Shown here: positions 15,315-18,318 of the stretch, piece after piece | Layout of the letters: the number at the start of each line of letters is the position of its first letter | Position numbering within the stretch: the stretch's first letter is position 1 | From: an uncultured Bacteroidales bacterium | GTDB taxonomy: Bacteria; Bacteroidota; Bacteroidia; Bacteroidales; UBA932 | Assembly (NCBI GenBank): GCA_945982095.1 | Contig: CAMFRR010000002.1 | Span: forward strand, 1-18,318 | Direction: 5' to 3' | Length of the DNA: 18,318 bases | Made by a program: the position numbers and the translations under genes | The notes under the pieces: model-generated | The model's database searches: none | The model's input: only the letters and a program-made list of their open reading frames with translations | What the model was told of the DNA's origin: nothing

Positions 15315-18061
15315 TTTAATGCTTCTTTAAGGTATTTGCCTGTCACGCTGTCAGGATTGTCGGCCACCTCTTCAGGAGTTCCCCGGGCCACAATGACGCC
15401 GCCGCTCTTGCCGCCGTCAGGGCCCATATCGAAGATGTAGTCCACGCTCTTGAGCACGTCCAGGTTATGTTCTATGACTATTACCGTATTGCCCGCGTCA
15501 ACAAGGCTCTGAAGAGCTTTGAGCAATATTTTTATATCTTCAAAATGCAGGCCTGTCGTAGGTTCATCCAGTATATATACGGTACGTCCCGTGCTTTTTT
15601 TTCCCAACTCGGCTGCGAGTTTCATCCTCTGGCTCTCTCCGCCGCTGAGAGTGACGCTACTCTGGCCCAGGTGTATATATCCCAGGCCCACATCTACCAG
15701 GGCTTTCAGCTTCTGGGCTATGGAAGGCACGCTGCTGAAGAACTCAAGGGCCTCTTCTACAGTCATTTCCAGAACCTGGCTTATGGTCTTTCCCTTGTAT
15801 TTCACCGCGAGTGTGTCTTCCTTGTACCTCCTTCCCCTGCATACGGGGCATTCTACGTTCACCGAAGGCAGGAAATTCATCTGTATCACCTGAATGCCGG
15901 CGCCTTTGCATTCCTCGCAGCGTCCTCCGCTTACGTTGAAGCTGAACCTCCCGGATTTGAAGCCGCGTATCTTGGCGTCCGGGGTGGAGGCGAAGAGCTC
16001 GCGTATGTCTCCGAAAACATCCGTGAAGGTGGCAGGATTGCTGCGAGGAGTGCGCCCGATAGGGCTTTGGTCCACCTCTATAACCTTGTCAAGATGCTCC
16101 AGCCCTAATATTTCCCGATAAGGCAAAGGATTTTGCTTGCCGTGGAGATATGCGTTCAGGAGTATGGGCATGAGAGTGTCGGAAATCAGTGTGGATTTGC
16201 CGCTGCCCGAAACCCCGGCTATGCCTATGAGACAGCCAAGAGGAAAATCTATGTCTATGTCTTTCAGATTGTTGCCTGTACAGCCTCTGAGCCCGAGAAC
16301 CAGTCCATTGCCTTTGCGCCTTGATGGAGGCAGCTCTATCTTTTTCTTTCCTGTGAGATAATCAAGGGTAGGGGTGGAAGCTCCGCCCCAATCACCCACA
16401 GGTCCGTTATAGCAAATGTGGCCTCCCTCAGTACCTGCCCCGGGACCCATGTCTATGAGCCAGTCGGCATTCAGCATGGTCTGGGCATCGTGTTCTACCA
16501 CCATCACTGAGTTGCCCTGATCCCGCAATTCCAACAGGGAGTTGAGCAGTTTGACGTTGTCTCGTGGATGCAGGCCTATGCTCGGCTCGTCCAGTATATA
16601 AAGCACGTTCACAAGTTTGGAACCTATCTGGGTGGCAAGCCTGATGCGCTGGCTTTCACCGCCCGAAAGAGTGCCTGTGGCCCTGCTGAGAGTGAGATAA
16701 TCCAGGCCTACATCCAAAAGGAATGAGCTTCTGTCGCACAATTCTTTAAGTATGTCGCGAGCAATATTGGCCTCCCGGCCTTCGAGTTTGGTATTCAAGG
16801 AATCCAGCCAGGGCTTGAGTTCCGATATTTCCATATCGGCCACCTCATATATCTTTTTGCCGTCTATGCGGAAATAACCTGCCTCAGGACGAAGACGTGT
16901 ACCGTGACATACAGGGCACACAATCTTGTCGTCAATGTCATCCACGACTCCGGGCCAGTTCACGAGCTGCGAGTTGTAGCCTTCGCCTATCCTGAAGAGT
17001 TCATCGCTGCCGAAGACCAGCAGCATTATGACCTCGTCAGAGAGCTTTTCTATAGGCTCGTATATGGAAAAGGCATATTTTCTTGCAATCGCCTCAATTA
17101 CAGTGAATTTCTTATTCGCACGGCTGGGCCCCAGCGGTACTATTCCCCCGTCCGCCACGCTTTTTGTGCGGTCGGGGATGATATTGTCCATATTCACATC
17201 CACCACACGGCCCAATCCCTTGCAGTGGGGGCAGTATCCCTGTGGGGAGTTGAAGGAAAAGCTGTGTGGGGCGGGTTCGGCTATGGACAGGCCGCTGTCA
17301 GCGCACACCAGGTGCTTGGAATAATGCTTTATGCTGTCTCCTTCCAGCACCGCAAGCGAGCCTTTGCCCATCTGTAGGGCCGTGGCCACAGAATCTCTCA
17401 GCCTCTTCAAGTCGTTCTCCGAAGGCTTAAGCTTGTCCACCACCAGTTCCACAAAATGGGTTTTGTATCTGTCCAGGCTTGTGACATCCTGCAGCATATG
17501 CATTTCCCCGTCTATGCGCACCTCGGTGAATCCTCGCCTTTTGAGATTGTCGAACATCTCTTTGTAATGGCCCTTGCGTCCCACCACCAATGGAGCCAGC
17601 AGATAACACTTTTTACCTGCATAGCTGTCCAGCAACAGAGAAATAATCTGCTCGTCCGTGTACCTGACCATGGCTTTGCCTGTCACAGGCGAGTAGGCTG
17701 TGGCTGCCCTGGCGTAGAGCAGACGCAGGAAGTCGTATATTTCTGTGATGGTGCCTACAGTGGACCTCGGATTGTTGCCTGTGGTCTTCTGCTCTATGGC
17801 AATGATGGGGCTGAGTCCGCTTATGCTCTCGACTTTGGGCTTTTCCATTATGCCCATGAAATGCCGTGCATAGGTGCTGAGAGTGTCAATATAGCGCCTC
17901 TGCCCCTCTGCAAAAAGAGTGTCAAAGGCCAGGGAACTCTTTCCGCTACCCGACAAACCGGTGATTACCACGAACTTACCCCTTGGTATCGTGAGCGATA
18001 CATTCTTGAGGTTGTGGCTGGCAGCACCTGTGATGACTATTTCGTCCTTGCGTTTGTTCAT
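15311..18061 (-). CDS. uvrA: Excinuclease ABC subunit A
   Basis: UvrA is the damage-sensing ATPase of nucleotide excision repair; as a dimer it loads UvrB on damaged DNA in the cytoplasm. The 916-residue protein has both ABC modules: Walker A GLSGSGKS (35-42) and GVSGSGKS (616-623), signatures LSGGESQ (465-471 and 805-811) and Walker B YILDEP (488-493 and 829-834). The UvrB-binding region (about 130-245) is present, which favours a repair-type UvrA over UvrA2. The second zinc module is complete (C715, C718, C738, C741). The first has C253, C277 and C280, but Ser at 256 where E. coli has Cys. Between W369 and C382 it is about 19 residues shorter than E. coli. The ATG is 2 bp after the stop of the MBL-fold gene and the 3' end overlaps the kinase by 4 bp. 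Confidence 0.97.
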   Translation of the reverse strand: MNKRKDEIVITGAASHNLKNVSLTIPRGKFVVITGLSGSGKSSLAFDTLFAEGQRRYIDTLSTYARHFMGIMEKPKVESISGLSPIIAIEQKTTGNNPRSTVGTITEIYDFLRLLYARAATAYSPVTGKAMVRYTDEQIISLLLDSYAGKKCYLLAPLVVGRKGHYKEMFDNLKRRGFTEVRIDGEMHMLQDVTSLDRYKTHFVELVVDKLKPSENDLKRLRDSVATALQMGKGSLAVLEGDSIKHYSKHLVCADSGLSIAEPAPHSFSFNSPQGYCPHCKGLGRVVDVNMDNIIPDRTKSVADGGIVPLGPSRANKKFTVIEAIARKYAFSIYEPIEKLSDEVIMLLVFGSDELFRIGEGYNSQLVNWPGVVDDIDDKIVCPVCHGTRLRPEAGYFRIDGKKIYEVADMEISELKPWLDSLNTKLEGREANIARDILKELCDRSSFLLDVGLDYLTLSRATGTLSGGESQRIRLATQIGSKLVNVLYILDEPSIGLHPRDNVKLLNSLLELRDQGNSVMVVEHDAQTMLNADWLIDMGPGAGTEGGHICYNGPVGDWGGASTPTLDYLTGKKKIELPPSRRKGNGLVLGLRGCTGNNLKDIDIDFPLGCLIGIAGVSGSGKSTLISDTLMPILLNAYLHGKQNPLPYREILGLEHLDKVIEVDQSPIGRTPRSNPATFTDVFGDIRELFASTPDAKIRGFKSGRFSFNVSGGRCEECKGAGIQVIQMNFLPSVNVECPVCRGRRYKEDTLAVKYKGKTISQVLEMTVEEALEFFSSVPSIAQKLKALVDVGLGYIHLGQSSVTLSGGESQRMKLAAELGKKSTGRTVYILDEPTTGLHFEDIKILLKALQSLVDAGNTVIVIEHNLDVLKSVDYIFDMGPDGGKSGGVIVARGTPEEVADNPDSVTGKYLKEALK

Positions 18062-18063
18062 GC

Positions 18064-18318
18064 TTAATTCTCGTATCCCAGGTCTCCGAACTGCTCGTTT
18101 ATGAAAGGATTCGTGAGCCTTTCATGGCCTATGGTTGTGCTTGGGCCGTGGCCCGGATATACCTCAATTTCCCCATCCAGGGTCATCAGTACTTCATTCA
18201 GGGATTTTTTCAGAATGTCCAGCGAAGCCCACTTATTGTCCGTACGCCCTATGCACCCGGCGAAGAGGGTGTCGCCTGTGAATATAATCCCCTCCTTTTC
18301 GAACCACCAGCACAATCC
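18064..18318 (-). CDS. MBL-fold hydrolase, C-terminal part
   Basis: Only the last 84 or so residues are in the window; the frame is open through the right edge and the gene continues beyond it. The visible sequence has the metallo-beta-lactamase-fold metal-ligand motifs FTGDTLF (Asp) and PGHGPSTTIG (His), and GRTD, as in the small glyoxalase II-like group (YcbL/GloB type). These hydrolases often act on thioesters such as S-lactoylglutathione, but the group is broad and the HxHxDH metal site is outside the window, so the substrate is not assigned. Its stop lies 2 bp before the uvrA start, making it the likely upstream gene of the uvrA-kinase operon. The TTG at 18313-18315 is probably internal. 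Confidence 0.85.
   Translation of the reverse strand, partial: GLCWWFEKEGIIFTGDTLFAGCIGRTDNKWASLDILKKSLNEVLMTLDGEIEVYPGHGPSTTIGHERLTNPFINEQFGDLGYEN

Noticed and set aside
16904..17377. Long open frames on the + strand opposite uvrA, for example 157 codons here and 203 codons at 17456-18067
   Set aside because: They sit inside uvrA, which is fully supported by motifs on the - strand, and show no family features.

Overview
The window looks like chromosomal DNA of a member of the Bacteroidota, most likely order Bacteroidales. The evidence is secreted lipoproteins with BACON-type beta-sandwich domains, a TonB-dependent receptor with an N-terminal carboxypeptidase-regulatory-like domain, a DUF5689-type OB-fold lipoprotein, a TGS-kinase-related nucleoside kinase, and A-rich translation starts mostly without strong Shine-Dalgarno sites. 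Base composition is near balanced. I cannot fix the family or genus from this stretch. Family names come from motif recognition by eye; no searches were run.

Region 1 (1-8239, + strand) is a tight run of five exported or outer-membrane proteins with gaps of 3 to 18 bp. In order they are a multi-OB-fold surface protein (5' end outside the window), a DNA/RNA non-specific endonuclease lipoprotein, an exported endonuclease/exonuclease/phosphatase-family protein, a TonB-dependent receptor, and a DUF5689-type OB-fold lipoprotein. Two secreted nuclease-type enzymes, two likely ligand-binding OB-fold proteins and a receptor with no SusD partner read together as a candidate system for capturing, cutting and importing extracellular nucleic acid. 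That function is an inference, and it is the most interesting part of the window.

Region 2 (8256-12939, + strand) holds an M3-family zinc peptidase lipoprotein split by a one-base frameshift just before its active site, the glycolytic enzyme GpmI (cofactor-independent phosphoglycerate mutase), and a GH28-like parallel beta-helix lipoprotein. After a 72-bp gap with a small inverted repeat and a tandem direct repeat comes metK (13012-14286).

Region 3 (14301-18318, - strand) converges on metK with a 14-bp gap. In transcription order it contains the end of a metallo-beta-lactamase-fold hydrolase, uvrA, and a short uridine-kinase-like nucleoside kinase. The first two are 2 bp apart and the last two overlap by 4 bp, so they look like one operon whose promoter lies outside the window.

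No tRNA, rRNA, CRISPR array, insertion sequence or prophage gene was seen. No stretch over 300 bp lacks a gene; the longest gap is the 72 bp before metK.
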